From an uncultured Helicobacter sp. (GTDB lineage Bacteria; Campylobacterota; Campylobacteria; Campylobacterales; Helicobacteraceae): a DNA stretch of 33,967 nucleotides. The position numbers were made by a program, and so were the translations under genes. The notes below the pieces were generated by a model. The model searched no databases. It was given only the letters and a program-made list of their open reading frames with translations, and was not told where the DNA came from. Shown here in pieces: positions 25,761-33,891 of this stretch (position 1 is its first letter; each line of letters starts with the position of its first letter). The stretch is taken from positions 1 to 33,967 of the forward strand of contig CALVBL010000017.1 of assembly GCA_944325775.1 (NCBI GenBank), in the 5' to 3' direction.

Positions 25761-25797
25761 CGCAAGTATTTAAGCTTTAAGGCTTATGGTGCTTGCG
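25761..25797. terminator. hairpin between convergent genes
   Basis: CGCAAG (25761-25766) pairs with CTTGCG (25792-25797), and TAAGC with GCTTA inside. It stands between the HugZ-like gene and the end of the ABC ATPase gene, overlapping the latter's stop. It may serve as a two-way terminator, though T-runs are weak. Confidence 0.4.
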
Positions 25798-26523
25798 TTT
25801 GAAGTCGAAAGTTTTGAGGAAGTTTTTGGCACGTGGGGTTTTTGGATTGGTAAAAAACTCCTGTGGCGTAGCGGATTCTATAATCTTACCAGAATCTAAA
25901 AAGACGATCTTATCACTCACTGCTTTAGCAAAGCCCATCTCGTGGGTAACAATGAGCATCGTCATACCTTCATCGGCAAGCTCAAGCACCACATCAAGCA
26001 CCTCACGCACCATTTCAGGATCAAGCGAAGCCGTGATCTCATCAAAGAGCATAATCTTTGGATTCATACACAGCGCACGCACGATCGCCACGCGCTGCTT
26101 TTGCCCACCACTTAGGAGCTTAGGATAGGCTTTGGTCTTAGATTCTAAGCCCACGCGCTTTAAGAGACTATGGGCTTGGTGGAGGACTTCGTCTTTGGCG
26201 CGCTTTTGCACCTTAAGCGGTCCTAACAAGATATTTTGCTCCACATTTAGGTGAGGGAAAAGCTCGTAATTTTGAAATACCATACCGATTTCTTGGCGGA
26301 TCTTGCTCCAGTTGGTTTTTGGTGTGTTGATCTGGGTAGATTCTAGATAGATTTCCCCACCTTGCGTGGGTTCTAGCCCGTTGATACAGCGCAAGAGCGT
26401 GCTTTTGCCACAGCCACTAGGTCCTAGGAGCGTGACCACCTCGCCTTTTTGCACCTCTAGGCTGATATTATCAAGCACGAGATGAGAGCCATATCGCTTG
26501 ATGAGATTGTGGATTGTGAGCAT
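25777..26523 (-). CDS. polar amino-acid ABC transporter ATP-binding protein (GlnQ type)
   Basis: A 248-residue ABC ATPase with Walker A (GPSGCGKST near 36-44), Q-loop (VFQNYELFPHLNVEQNI), signature LSGGQKQRVAIVRAL, Walker B (IMLFDEITASLDPEMV) and the H-loop (LIVTHEMGFAKAVSD). The closest type is the polar amino-acid uptake family (GlnQ/HisP). I chose ATG 26523, preceded by AAAGGAAAC, over a longer start at 26556. It is the last gene after two permease genes. The substrate cannot be read from the sequence. Confidence 0.92.
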   Translation of the reverse strand: MLTIHNLIKRYGSHLVLDNISLEVQKGEVVTLLGPSGCGKSTLLRCINGLEPTQGGEIYLESTQINTPKTNWSKIRQEIGMVFQNYELFPHLNVEQNILLGPLKVQKRAKDEVLHQAHSLLKRVGLESKTKAYPKLLSGGQKQRVAIVRALCMNPKIMLFDEITASLDPEMVREVLDVVLELADEGMTMLIVTHEMGFAKAVSDKIVFLDSGKIIESATPQEFFTNPKTPRAKNFLKTFDFKRKHHKP

Positions 26524-26533
26524 GAAGTTTCCT

Positions 26534-27214
26534 TTAGTTTTTAGATTCAATACCACTGGTGGGCTTAGATTCTAAACGCTTGGCTATGTATGAGAGCGGA
26601 TAGCAGAGCACGAAGTAGAGCACAAGCAATAGCCCATAGATGACAAAAGGTGCACTTGGGACTGTGTGGTTTGCCTCGATGATCTGACGCGCGACAAAAA
26701 ACACATCGCCCACCCCGATAAAAAGCAGCAACGAAGTGGTTTTGATAATGCGCGTGAAGAGATTAATACTCCCGGGTAAGAGGCGTGCGGTGGCTTGAGG
26801 CAAGATCACAAATACCTGTGTCTGAATCCAACCTAGCCCTAGGCTTAGAGCAGATTCACGTTGATGAGTGCTAATAGAACTAAACGCCCCGCGCACCAAA
26901 TCCGCCATTTCCGCGCTACCCCAAAGACTAAAGACCAAAATCCCCACAAGAATATTACTGATATTAATATCCATAGCCTGTGGCAATCCGAAATAAAACA
27001 CATACAATAACGTCAAAATCGGCACGATACGCACGAATTCTAAATACAACCGACACACTGCACGCACAATCATAGAATGCGTAAGCATACACAGCCCTAC
27101 TAATGAGCCAAACACGATAGAAAGCCCGATAGATACCAGCGCGACAAAAAGCGTGAGCCCCAGCCCCTCAAGCAGGCGATAGAGATTATTGAGACCAAAA
27201 AGAGAATCTACCAT
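26534..27214 (-). CDS. amino-acid ABC transporter permease (second of pair)
   Basis: About 226 residues with five or so hydrophobic segments and the family EAA-type loop (SSISTHQRESALSLGLGWIQ, then LPQATARLLPG). It forms the membrane channel with the neighbouring permease. The ATG at 27214 follows the upstream stop within a few bases; a GTG at 27217 is also possible. The operon continues 10 bases later with the ATPase. Confidence 0.88.
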   Translation of the reverse strand: MVDSLFGLNNLYRLLEGLGLTLFVALVSIGLSIVFGSLVGLCMLTHSMIVRAVCRLYLEFVRIVPILTLLYVFYFGLPQAMDINISNILVGILVFSLWGSAEMADLVRGAFSSISTHQRESALSLGLGWIQTQVFVILPQATARLLPGSINLFTRIIKTTSLLLFIGVGDVFFVARQIIEANHTVPSAPFVIYGLLLVLYFVLCYPLSYIAKRLESKPTSGIESKN

Positions 27215-27217
27215 CAC

Positions 27218-27874
27218 TCACAGCCTTTGCTTGATACGAGATTCTATAAGGCTAAAGATAAATGATAAGGGCAAAAGGATAATGAGATACGCGCACAGCA
27301 GCATAAAGAGTGCCTCATAAGTTTTGGCATACATCATAATAATATCCTTGCTCACATACAAAATATCTGCAAGCGCGATGATACCCACCACCGAAGTTTC
27401 TTTGATGAGGAAAATCACATTTGCCGCGAGGGAGGGCATACACACGCCCAATGCTTGGGGAAGCACGACATAGCGCACGATATGGGGGCGAGATAAGCCG
27501 ATACTTAGGGCAGATTCTATCTGTGTTTTGCCCACGCTCTGCAGCCCTGCGCGAAAGGATTCACACATATAGCCACCGCCCAAAAATGCCACGCCCACGA
27601 TCGCACACCAAAACGCACTCAAATGTAGCCCCATCTTGCTCAAACCAAAATACAAGAAAAAAAGCTGGATAAGCAACGGGGTATTGCGTGCTACTTCGAC
27701 ATAGAGTGCAGCTAGAGACGAGAGGATAGGCACGGGTTTGAAAGACAACAAAAGCGCACACACAAATCCCACAATCACCGCCCAAGCTATCCCAAGTGCG
27801 GAAATCTGCAGAGTAAGCCAAAATGCGTCATAAAACATATATGTGTGGCTAATGATAAAATCCCAATCAAGCAC
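27218..27874 (-). CDS. amino-acid ABC transporter permease (first of pair), GTG start
   Basis: A 218-residue HisM/GlnP-type permease. It has several membrane helices, NTPLLIQLFFLYFGL (a hallmark of the His/Glu/Gln permeases), and the ATPase-contact loop QSVGKTQIESALSIGLSRPH then VVLPQALGVCMPSL. The GTG at 27874 has AAGGGA at good spacing. It is the first gene of the three-gene operon. No periplasmic binding-protein gene lies on either side: upstream is metE's divergent control region. Confidence 0.88.
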   Translation of the reverse strand: MLDWDFIISHTYMFYDAFWLTLQISALGIAWAVIVGFVCALLLSFKPVPILSSLAALYVEVARNTPLLIQLFFLYFGLSKMGLHLSAFWCAIVGVAFLGGGYMCESFRAGLQSVGKTQIESALSIGLSRPHIVRYVVLPQALGVCMPSLAANVIFLIKETSVVGIIALADILYVSKDIIMMYAKTYEALFMLLCAYLIILLPLSFIFSLIESRIKQRL

Positions 27875-28054
27875 CTCTATCCCTTAAGTCGTGGAGTGTT
27901 TTTAAAAAGCCTGAATCTTAGCACAAAAAGTTTAAGAGGAGTTAAGGGGATTATTAGGGATAGATCGCGCTTGCGCTAGAGAATCTACGCTTATATGGAA
28001 GCTCCTTTAGAACATTTATGGTGTATCCAATAGCATAGCCTTACAAAAATATCA

Positions 28055-28071
28055 AAACACATATTGTGTTT
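28055..28071. promoter_or_regulatory. metE upstream palindrome, copy 1
   Basis: AAACACATATTGTGTTT: arms AAACACA and TGTGTTT around TAT. It is part of a 27-base direct repeat (28045-28071) whose second copy starts exactly 52 bases later. Confidence 0.6.
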
Positions 28072-28106
28072 GTTACTTTTTGTATCACAGAATCTAAAAA
28101 ATATCA

Positions 28107-28123
28107 AAACACATATTGTGTTT
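28107..28123. promoter_or_regulatory. metE upstream palindrome, copy 2
   Basis: Identical to copy 1, with arms extending to eight bases (28106-28124). It ends about 13 bases before a TAATAAT-like -10 region (28137-28143), so a bound protein would cover the -35 region. The two sites are 52 bases apart, about five helix turns, placing them on one DNA face. Confidence 0.6.
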
Positions 28124-28176
28124 TAAAAAAATTATGTAATAATACCTCTAAACAAAATTTCACAAAAAGGATTGCC

Positions 28177-30444
28177 ATGAGTAGTATCATCGGATTTCCG
28201 CGTATCGGACAAAACAGAGAGCTCAAAAAAGCCCTAGAGGCATTTTGGGCGGGTAAATGTAGCCAAAGCGAACTAGAGAGTGTGGCTAGAGAGTTGCGCG
28301 CTAAGCATTGGGAGGCGCAAAAGCACCTTGATTATGTGTGTGTCAATGATTTTAGCTATTATGACAATGTTTTAGATCTTGCCTATGCGCTTGGTGCGAA
28401 ACCTGCGAGATTCAAAGAGCTTATCGGGCTAGAGGGGTATTTCGCTATGGCGCGCGGACATGCAAAAGGTGTGGCGTGTGAGATGACGAAGTGGTTTAAC
28501 ACCAACTATCACTATGTTGTGCCCGAGCTAAGCGAGAACGATAGCTATCAGGCAAACATAGATTCTCTACGTGCGCAGTATAATGAAGCAAAGGCACTAG
28601 GATATAAGCCAAAGATTTCACTCATCGGGCTTTTTACACTCTTTGGACTAAGCAAGATCGCACAAGGCGATCCAAAAACGATCTTTACCAAGCTCAAAAA
28701 CGCATATCTCGCGCTCATTGATGAAGTGGCGAGGCTAGATTCACAAGTCGTGGTGGAGTTTAGCGAGCCTATTTTTGTACGTGGATGGCAGAGCGATACG
28801 CCACAAGCACAATGCGTATATGACAAAGCTGCTATCACAGAAGTATATGAAACAATAGCCAAAAAAGGCATTAAAGCAATCGTAACAACCTTTTTTGAGC
28901 ATAGCAACGAGCTCACAGAGATTTTGCTAAGCACGAGCATTTATGGTATCGGACTAGATTTTCTAGCAGGGAGCAAAAACACCCAATCTCTAGAATCCAT
29001 CGCCAAAAGTGATAAAACCCTCTATGCCGGTGTGATCGATGGGCGCAATATTTGGGTGGCGGATTTAGATTCTAAACTCAAATCTCTAGAATCCATTGCC
29101 GCGATCGTGCCCAAAAATCGCATCGTGCTTAGTACTTCTTGCTCACTGCTCCATGTGCCTTTTGGCAAAGACGATGAAAACAAGATAGATCCCCAAATCC
29201 TAAGCTGGATTAGCTTTGCTAAAGAAAAGCTTGAAGAATTGCGCGTGCTAGAAGATGTATTCCAAAACGGCGTAACTGCGGCAAATAAAGAGTTTTTAGA
29301 ATCTAATAAAGCCATCAACGCCGCTCGCAAAACTTCTGAAAAAACCAACAACAAAGCTGTGCGCGACCGCGTGAGTGCAAATACCCTTAAAACGCGCGAT
29401 GTGGCGTTTAAAGAGCGCATTAAGATTCAGCGAGGAGAGTTAGGCTATCCTGATCTTGCCACGACCACGATTGGCTCATTCCCACAAACCCCAGAGCTTA
29501 GGGCATTGCGACTAGGATACAAAAGGGGAGAAATTGGCAAAGATGCCTATGAAACGGGGATCAAAGAATATATCAAGGACTGCGTATCATTCCAAGAAGA
29601 GATCGGGCTAGATATTTTGGTGCATGGTGAGCCCGAGCGCAACGATATGGTGGAGTATTTTGGTGAGCAGCTTGAAGGATTTGTATTTAGCCAAAATGGC
29701 TGGGTGCAGAGCTATGGCAGCCGCTGTGTCAAACCACCTATCATTTTTGGCGATGTGGCACGCCCACAGGCTATGACACTTAGCTGGATTCAGTATGCGC
29801 AGAGTCTTACAAAAAAGATTATGAAAGGTATGCTCACAGGTCCTGTAACAATCCTAAACTGGAGTTTTGTGCGTGATGACCTAACACGCGCACAAGTGTG
29901 CGAACAAATCGCTCTAGCAATCGCCGATGAGATTGATGATCTCCAAAAAGGCGGTGTGAAGATTATCCAAGTTGATGAAGCAGCATTTAAAGAGGGCTAT
30001 CCCTTGCGCGATGAAAATATCAAAGAATACGAAGCGTGGGCGCTAGAGTGCTTCAAGATCTCCACCGCCGTGGCGAAAGCAAACACACAAATTCACACAC
30101 ATATGTGTTATAGCGAGTTTAATGACATCATCAAAACCATTGAAGCGATGGATGCTGATGTCATTAGCATAGAAACCGCACGCAGTGGCAACGAACTACT
30201 CAAGGTCTTTAAGCAAGTAGGCTACACACACGAAGTGGGACCGGGCGTGTATGATATCCACAGCCCTAGAATCCCAAGTGTGAGCGAGATTGAAATGCAG
30301 ATTAGGGCGTTGTTAGAAGTGCTACCCAAAGAGCAACTATGGATAAATCCTGACTGCGGACTAAAAACGCGCAAATGGGAGGAAGTCAAGCCCAGCCTCA
30401 AAAATATGGTCGAAGCAGTCAAAATTGTGCGAGGCACACTCTAG
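28177..30444 (+). CDS. metE: cobalamin-independent methionine synthase
   Basis: MetE transfers a methyl group from 5-methyltetrahydrofolate-triglutamate to homocysteine without vitamin B12. The 755 residues match the family in length and contain both barrels: MSSIIGFPRIGQNRELKKAL at the start, TTTIGSFPQTPELR opening the C-terminal domain, and VHGEPERNDMVEYFGEQLEG. The zinc ligands are visible in HTHMCYSEFND (His and Cys) and NPDCGLKTR (Cys). I chose ATG 28177, which has AAAAGGA upstream and homologous sequence from the first residue; a longer frame from 28066 would run through the operator repeats. metF follows 11 bases after the stop. Confidence 0.97.
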   Translation: MSSIIGFPRIGQNRELKKALEAFWAGKCSQSELESVARELRAKHWEAQKHLDYVCVNDFSYYDNVLDLAYALGAKPARFKELIGLEGYFAMARGHAKGVACEMTKWFNTNYHYVVPELSENDSYQANIDSLRAQYNEAKALGYKPKISLIGLFTLFGLSKIAQGDPKTIFTKLKNAYLALIDEVARLDSQVVVEFSEPIFVRGWQSDTPQAQCVYDKAAITEVYETIAKKGIKAIVTTFFEHSNELTEILLSTSIYGIGLDFLAGSKNTQSLESIAKSDKTLYAGVIDGRNIWVADLDSKLKSLESIAAIVPKNRIVLSTSCSLLHVPFGKDDENKIDPQILSWISFAKEKLEELRVLEDVFQNGVTAANKEFLESNKAINAARKTSEKTNNKAVRDRVSANTLKTRDVAFKERIKIQRGELGYPDLATTTIGSFPQTPELRALRLGYKRGEIGKDAYETGIKEYIKDCVSFQEEIGLDILVHGEPERNDMVEYFGEQLEGFVFSQNGWVQSYGSRCVKPPIIFGDVARPQAMTLSWIQYAQSLTKKIMKGMLTGPVTILNWSFVRDDLTRAQVCEQIALAIADEIDDLQKGGVKIIQVDEAAFKEGYPLRDENIKEYEAWALECFKISTAVAKANTQIHTHMCYSEFNDIIKTIEAMDADVISIETARSGNELLKVFKQVGYTHEVGPGVYDIHSPRIPSVSEIEMQIRALLEVLPKEQLWINPDCGLKTRKWEEVKPSLKNMVEAVKIVRGTL

Positions 30445-30454
30445 GATAGTACAA

Positions 30455-31432
30455 ATGGGAGAATCTAAGTGCGGATCAAGCAGGGATTGTCTTTCTATGA
30501 GTGATACAAAGTTTGCAGCGCAGACTTGCATAGACACAATGATCACCAAGCTCCACACCAGTGAGCCATTTTTGAGTCTAGAGGTTACGCCGCCACTTGC
30601 AGGCTCACTCACGGAGAGTGTAGAGATCCAAGCCCTCCACACGCTTGCCAAAGATCTCCCGATTGATGCGTTTGTCTGCACAGATTCACCCTTAGCGAGA
30701 TTCAAACCCGGCTCAATCCTAAGCTCCATTAAGATTCAAAACCTCACCCAAAAACCCCTTATCTGCACGCTCTCTATGCGTGATCGCAATTCTATCGCCT
30801 TGTGTGGGGATATTTTGGCAGCAAACGAGTTTGATTTGCGTGCATTTTTGTGCCTCACGGGCGATCCAATCAAGCTTGGGGACTGCACACAATCTAAGGG
30901 TGTATTTGAAGAAAATTCTCTCAAGCTCACGCATATCATCAATGAACTCAATGCGGGCAGAGTGGTGAATGGCAAGGAGCTGCAGAGCCCTATCAAGCGT
31001 ATCTATAGCTTCCAAGCGATCAATGCTTATGCCAACAATCTCCAATCACTCAAAATCAAAATGCACAAAAAAATCTCCCAAGGCAGACCACAAGCACTCT
31101 TCACCCAGCCGGTGTATTCTATGGAGGTGGCGGAGTTTTTGCTAAAAAGCTTAGAAGAGCTAAACGCCGAGTATGGCACGGATACCACGCTCATCTTTGG
31201 ATTTTTCCCTGTGGTAAGATATAAAGTCGCACTATTTTTACGCGACAAGCTCCCGGGTGTGTTTATCCCAAACTCTTGGATAGAGCGACTTGAGGGGGCT
31301 AGAGATCGCGAATATGAGGTGGGTATGGAGCTCTCACGCAAGATGTTGGCGGGATTGCGCGGTTTGCATGACAAGATACATTTTATGAGTGCCAACAAAC
31401 CCGAACTCGCACGAGAGTTTTATACACCATAG
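30455..31432 (+). CDS. metF: methylenetetrahydrofolate reductase
   Basis: MetF makes the 5-methyl-THF that MetE uses, so the pair forms a single functional unit. About 325 residues. Recognised parts are FLSLEVTPP at the N-terminus (family F(E)(F/V)xPP), CTLSMRDRNSIALCGDILAA and RAFLCLTGDP for folate and flavin binding, TQPVYSMEVAEFLLKSL (family TQ-F), and IFGFFPVV near the end of the barrel. This pattern is the shorter, divergent MetF type. The start is not certain: ATG 30455 has AGGAT at fair spacing, ATG 30497 is also possible. The gene ends the metE operon. Confidence 0.87.
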   Translation: MGESKCGSSRDCLSMSDTKFAAQTCIDTMITKLHTSEPFLSLEVTPPLAGSLTESVEIQALHTLAKDLPIDAFVCTDSPLARFKPGSILSSIKIQNLTQKPLICTLSMRDRNSIALCGDILAANEFDLRAFLCLTGDPIKLGDCTQSKGVFEENSLKLTHIINELNAGRVVNGKELQSPIKRIYSFQAINAYANNLQSLKIKMHKKISQGRPQALFTQPVYSMEVAEFLLKSLEELNAEYGTDTTLIFGFFPVVRYKVALFLRDKLPGVFIPNSWIERLEGARDREYEVGMELSRKMLAGLRGLHDKIHFMSANKPELAREFYTP

Positions 31433-31849
31433 CGTGAGGTCGTGGGCTTAGGGATAGTTTCATTATCATCTATATTTTAATGCAAATTATTGTATAACTT
31501 GGTATCGTGGCTTTGAGGCAAGCCTCTCGCCATCCGCTTCGCATTCATACAAAAGATCGTTTAGAATCTAAAACATTGCGTGGGTGTCGCCACCTCATTG
31601 ACGCGATGTGGAGTGGTGCATTGTCTATGCACTGCTGACTCCAAACGCACCCGCACCTTATCAAGAATATAGACAAACTTGAGAGATCTGTAAAATTTTG
31701 AGATCATCTTATATGTAATTTGTTAGGGATCACAATACAATACCAAAGCACTTTTACAAAAAGATATGAGTGAATCTACACACTTAAACTCTATGTATAT
31801 ATTGTGAGCTGCAATACAACAACTCACATCATACAGTTTTTATTTCATT
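31433..31849. other. intergenic region with structured repeats
   Basis: No gene seen. At 31577-31656 a set of pairings is possible: GGAGT (31610-31614) with ACTCC (31638-31642) enclosing GTGCAT/ATGCAC (31616-31621 and 31627-31632), plus GGTG/CACC (31583-31594), and an outer TGCG-GGGTG with CACCCGCA. At 31509-31552 is a GGCTT/AAGCC hairpin next to TCCGCTTCGCATTCATACA, a loose relative of 16703-16722. TGTGAG and CTCACA at 31803-31828 may form the end of the methyltransferase transcript. Confidence 0.4.
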
Positions 31850-32618
31850 TCATACATTTGCGCTCGACAAAAACTCCAACGCTCTGTGTTTATCAGGCTT
31901 CCTACATGATAAGTGTGTATATAGCGATAATTCATCGCTTATACCAAAAAGCGATTTTTCTACATCAACAAAAAAATATCTACACACCTCTATAATCTCT
32001 TTTTGTGTATTGACATGTTCGTAATTCATAATCACATCATAATCAAGCTTATATTTTATTCTAAATTCAAGCCCAGTTGTAAGTTTATAGCCTAAAGTCC
32101 ATAATAATCTCCCTTGCGATGGAATAGAGGCAGAAAACACTCCATCATCTGCTAAAAGTAAGCAGGAATAAGCAATAAGATTTGGTAAATCTAAAATATG
32201 TTCTAAAACAGCACACGAGATAATCCTATCATATAAATGCCCCCCCCCCGAAAGACTGCTTGGCTATAGATACATTATGCTCCGCTGCGACCTCTTTAAT
32301 GTCCTTATATATATTTTTCACATATTTCAAATTTGGTGAATCTTCATACAATGCCATAAATGGCTCTATCACATCATAATGTTCTAACTTTTTTTCATAA
32401 AAAAGCTGATTGAGTGTCCCAGCACCGATCTCTAATGTCCTATATCCACCAATCCCGCTAATATCGTTAGCTACCTTGTAGTGTAGCCATTTCTCCATTT
32501 TTTGTGCCAAGCTTGTAGCAGCAGTCTCCCCATTGCGATTGCTTTTATACATTTGCTCATAAATCTCTTGATACTCTAAAGGCAGCGGTATCCTTACCTT
32601 AGGAAAATTCTTAAACAT
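31850..32618 (-). CDS. phase-variable SAM-dependent methyltransferase, out of frame in this sequence
   Basis: Two adjoining frames together encode one class I methyltransferase of about 255 residues. The first (from ATG 32618, with AAGGAA upstream) contains the SAM-binding motif LEIGAGTLNQLFYEKKL and DVIEPF. It meets a run of ten G (32240-32249) and stops soon after, at AFI-stop. The other frame continues HLYDRIISCAVLEHILDLPN, then LLLADDGVFSASIPSQGRLLW, typical of motif IV and post-motifs, to a stop at 31850. With nine or twelve G the frames join. The substrate is unknown; such enzymes often modify surface sugars. If the run is a sequencing error the gene is simply intact. Confidence 0.75.
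32240..32249 (-). repeat. G10 homopolymer tract (contingency repeat)
   Basis: Ten consecutive G on the coding strand inside the methyltransferase gene. Tracts of this size are the usual slippage switches in Helicobacter and Campylobacter. It is the only mononucleotide G/C run longer than six that I saw in the window. Confidence 0.9.
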
Positions 32619-32798
32619 TTCTATTCCTTTATGGGCTGGTTTAACATAACTTTTATCATCAGACCTAGTCTATGGCTTTAAACCTAAAAATCAATAAACA
32701 ATGCAAATACTTGCCAACACTAAGCTAATAAATCTCAAAACTTATTTTCTCCCACAATGGTTTATATAAACAATACAAATGCTAAACCATCTCTATAA

Positions 32799-32821
32799 AT
32801 CCCAACCTGTAAGGTTGGGAT
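32799..32821 (-). terminator. terminator after the secreted-protein gene
   Basis: ATCCCAACC and GGTTGGGAT form a perfect nine-pair stem with a five-base loop. On the minus strand it is followed by TTTATAG, and it lies about 36 to 58 bases beyond the stop of the 32857-33501 gene. This is the most convincing terminator in the window. Confidence 0.6.
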
Positions 32822-32856
32822 AATTTAGTCATAGCAAGGTTTAAAAACCTAGCACT

Positions 32857-33501
32857 TTATTCAAAATTATATTTTTTTAGAATCTCCACTATCTTATTAT
32901 ACTTCTCCATTGTTTGAGAATCTCCTTTAGCTTTAGATTCACTAAACTTTTGAGCAGCAAACTCAAGTAGTGAATTATTTTCTTTGTTGCACTTTCTGTT
33001 TCGAGGGTCAAGTTTGCCATATTTGAGCAAAACCTCAAGGCTTTGTGCAGAGAGATTCCCATAGCATAGAGTTTTTTCAACAAAAGCACTCCCTTGCTCC
33101 TCTTCCAAAGTAGCAATGTCTTTCCCTATCACATCTGGCATAGCCTTAATAATAGCTATAAGCCCACTAATATCCTCATTTTCTATCATTGTGGTAATTG
33201 CCAAAGGCGTATCATTAGCAAATAAGCGATAATTATCATATGTGCTTGTATTACTGAAAATAATCTTATCTTTACACCAGTTATAGTCTTCAGTATTATT
33301 GATAAAGCTCACACAAGATTCAGTGATAACTTCTTGACATTGTTTATTTTTTGGATTATTGCACACACCTGTTGTATTATCTTGCATATTCTTAAGCCAC
33401 GCTTGATAAGTTTTAGACTTACTTAAGCCGGTATAATCAAAAGCTGTTGATTGTTGGCACAAACACAACATAAACACTATAAAACACCAAACTTTCTTCA
33501 T
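32857..33501 (-). CDS. secreted Cys-rich protein, unknown function (ankyrin-like pattern)
   Basis: A 214-residue protein with a signal peptide (MKKVWCFIVFMLCLCQQSTA). The mature part has six Cys (CNN, KQCQ, SCV, WCKD, LCYG, KCNK), even in number as in periplasmic disulfide proteins. TPLAITTMIENEDISGLIAII and, later, NSLLEFAAQKF followed by VEILKKYNFE look like degenerate ankyrin repeats (TPL..A...G....V..LL). I do not recognise a known protein. AAGGAAAAAG precedes the ATG. It is followed by a good terminator and precedes nothing in the same transcript that I can see. The local sequence is more AT-rich than the rest of the window. Confidence 0.7.
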   Translation of the reverse strand: MKKVWCFIVFMLCLCQQSTAFDYTGLSKSKTYQAWLKNMQDNTTGVCNNPKNKQCQEVITESCVSFINNTEDYNWCKDKIIFSNTSTYDNYRLFANDTPLAITTMIENEDISGLIAIIKAMPDVIGKDIATLEEEQGSAFVEKTLCYGNLSAQSLEVLLKYGKLDPRNRKCNKENNSLLEFAAQKFSESKAKGDSQTMEKYNKIVEILKKYNFE

Positions 33502-33891
33502 CTTTTTCCTTAATAAAATTTCCTTATCGCTTCTGCATTACATAAAACTCTCTATACCATTATATAAAAAAACACTAAAAACAATGCTGTACCCTATAGT
33601 CCAATACAAAAAAGTTTATTGATACTATGAAGTAGCATATTTCGTATAAGTTTATAAGCAAACAACACACTTTATGTGCTTTAATAACCCCAATTCATTC
33701 TATAAATTCTACAATCTATTTTTGTAAAACACTAACATTGCACTCTCTCTCACAACCTATTTCCAGTAAAACATCTCTTTTTTGATTTATTAAAATGTAA
33801 AATACTAAAAAGAAGAATAGTATAAAAATATTAAGATTGTAGATAATACAACGCTTGATAGACACCATTAATGCAGTAAAAGTAGAATTTT
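33502..33891. other. AT-rich intergenic region, no gene seen
   Basis: About 390 bases between the secreted-protein gene and the 5S rRNA gene. It is strongly AT-rich with several in-frame stops on both strands. I see no tRNA-like arms and no clear terminator after the 5S gene. Confidence 0.5.

Noticed and set aside
28066..28176. Extended N-terminus for metE
   Set aside because: The extra 37 residues would be encoded by the repeated operator region; the ATG at 28177 has a good ribosome binding site and homologs start there.
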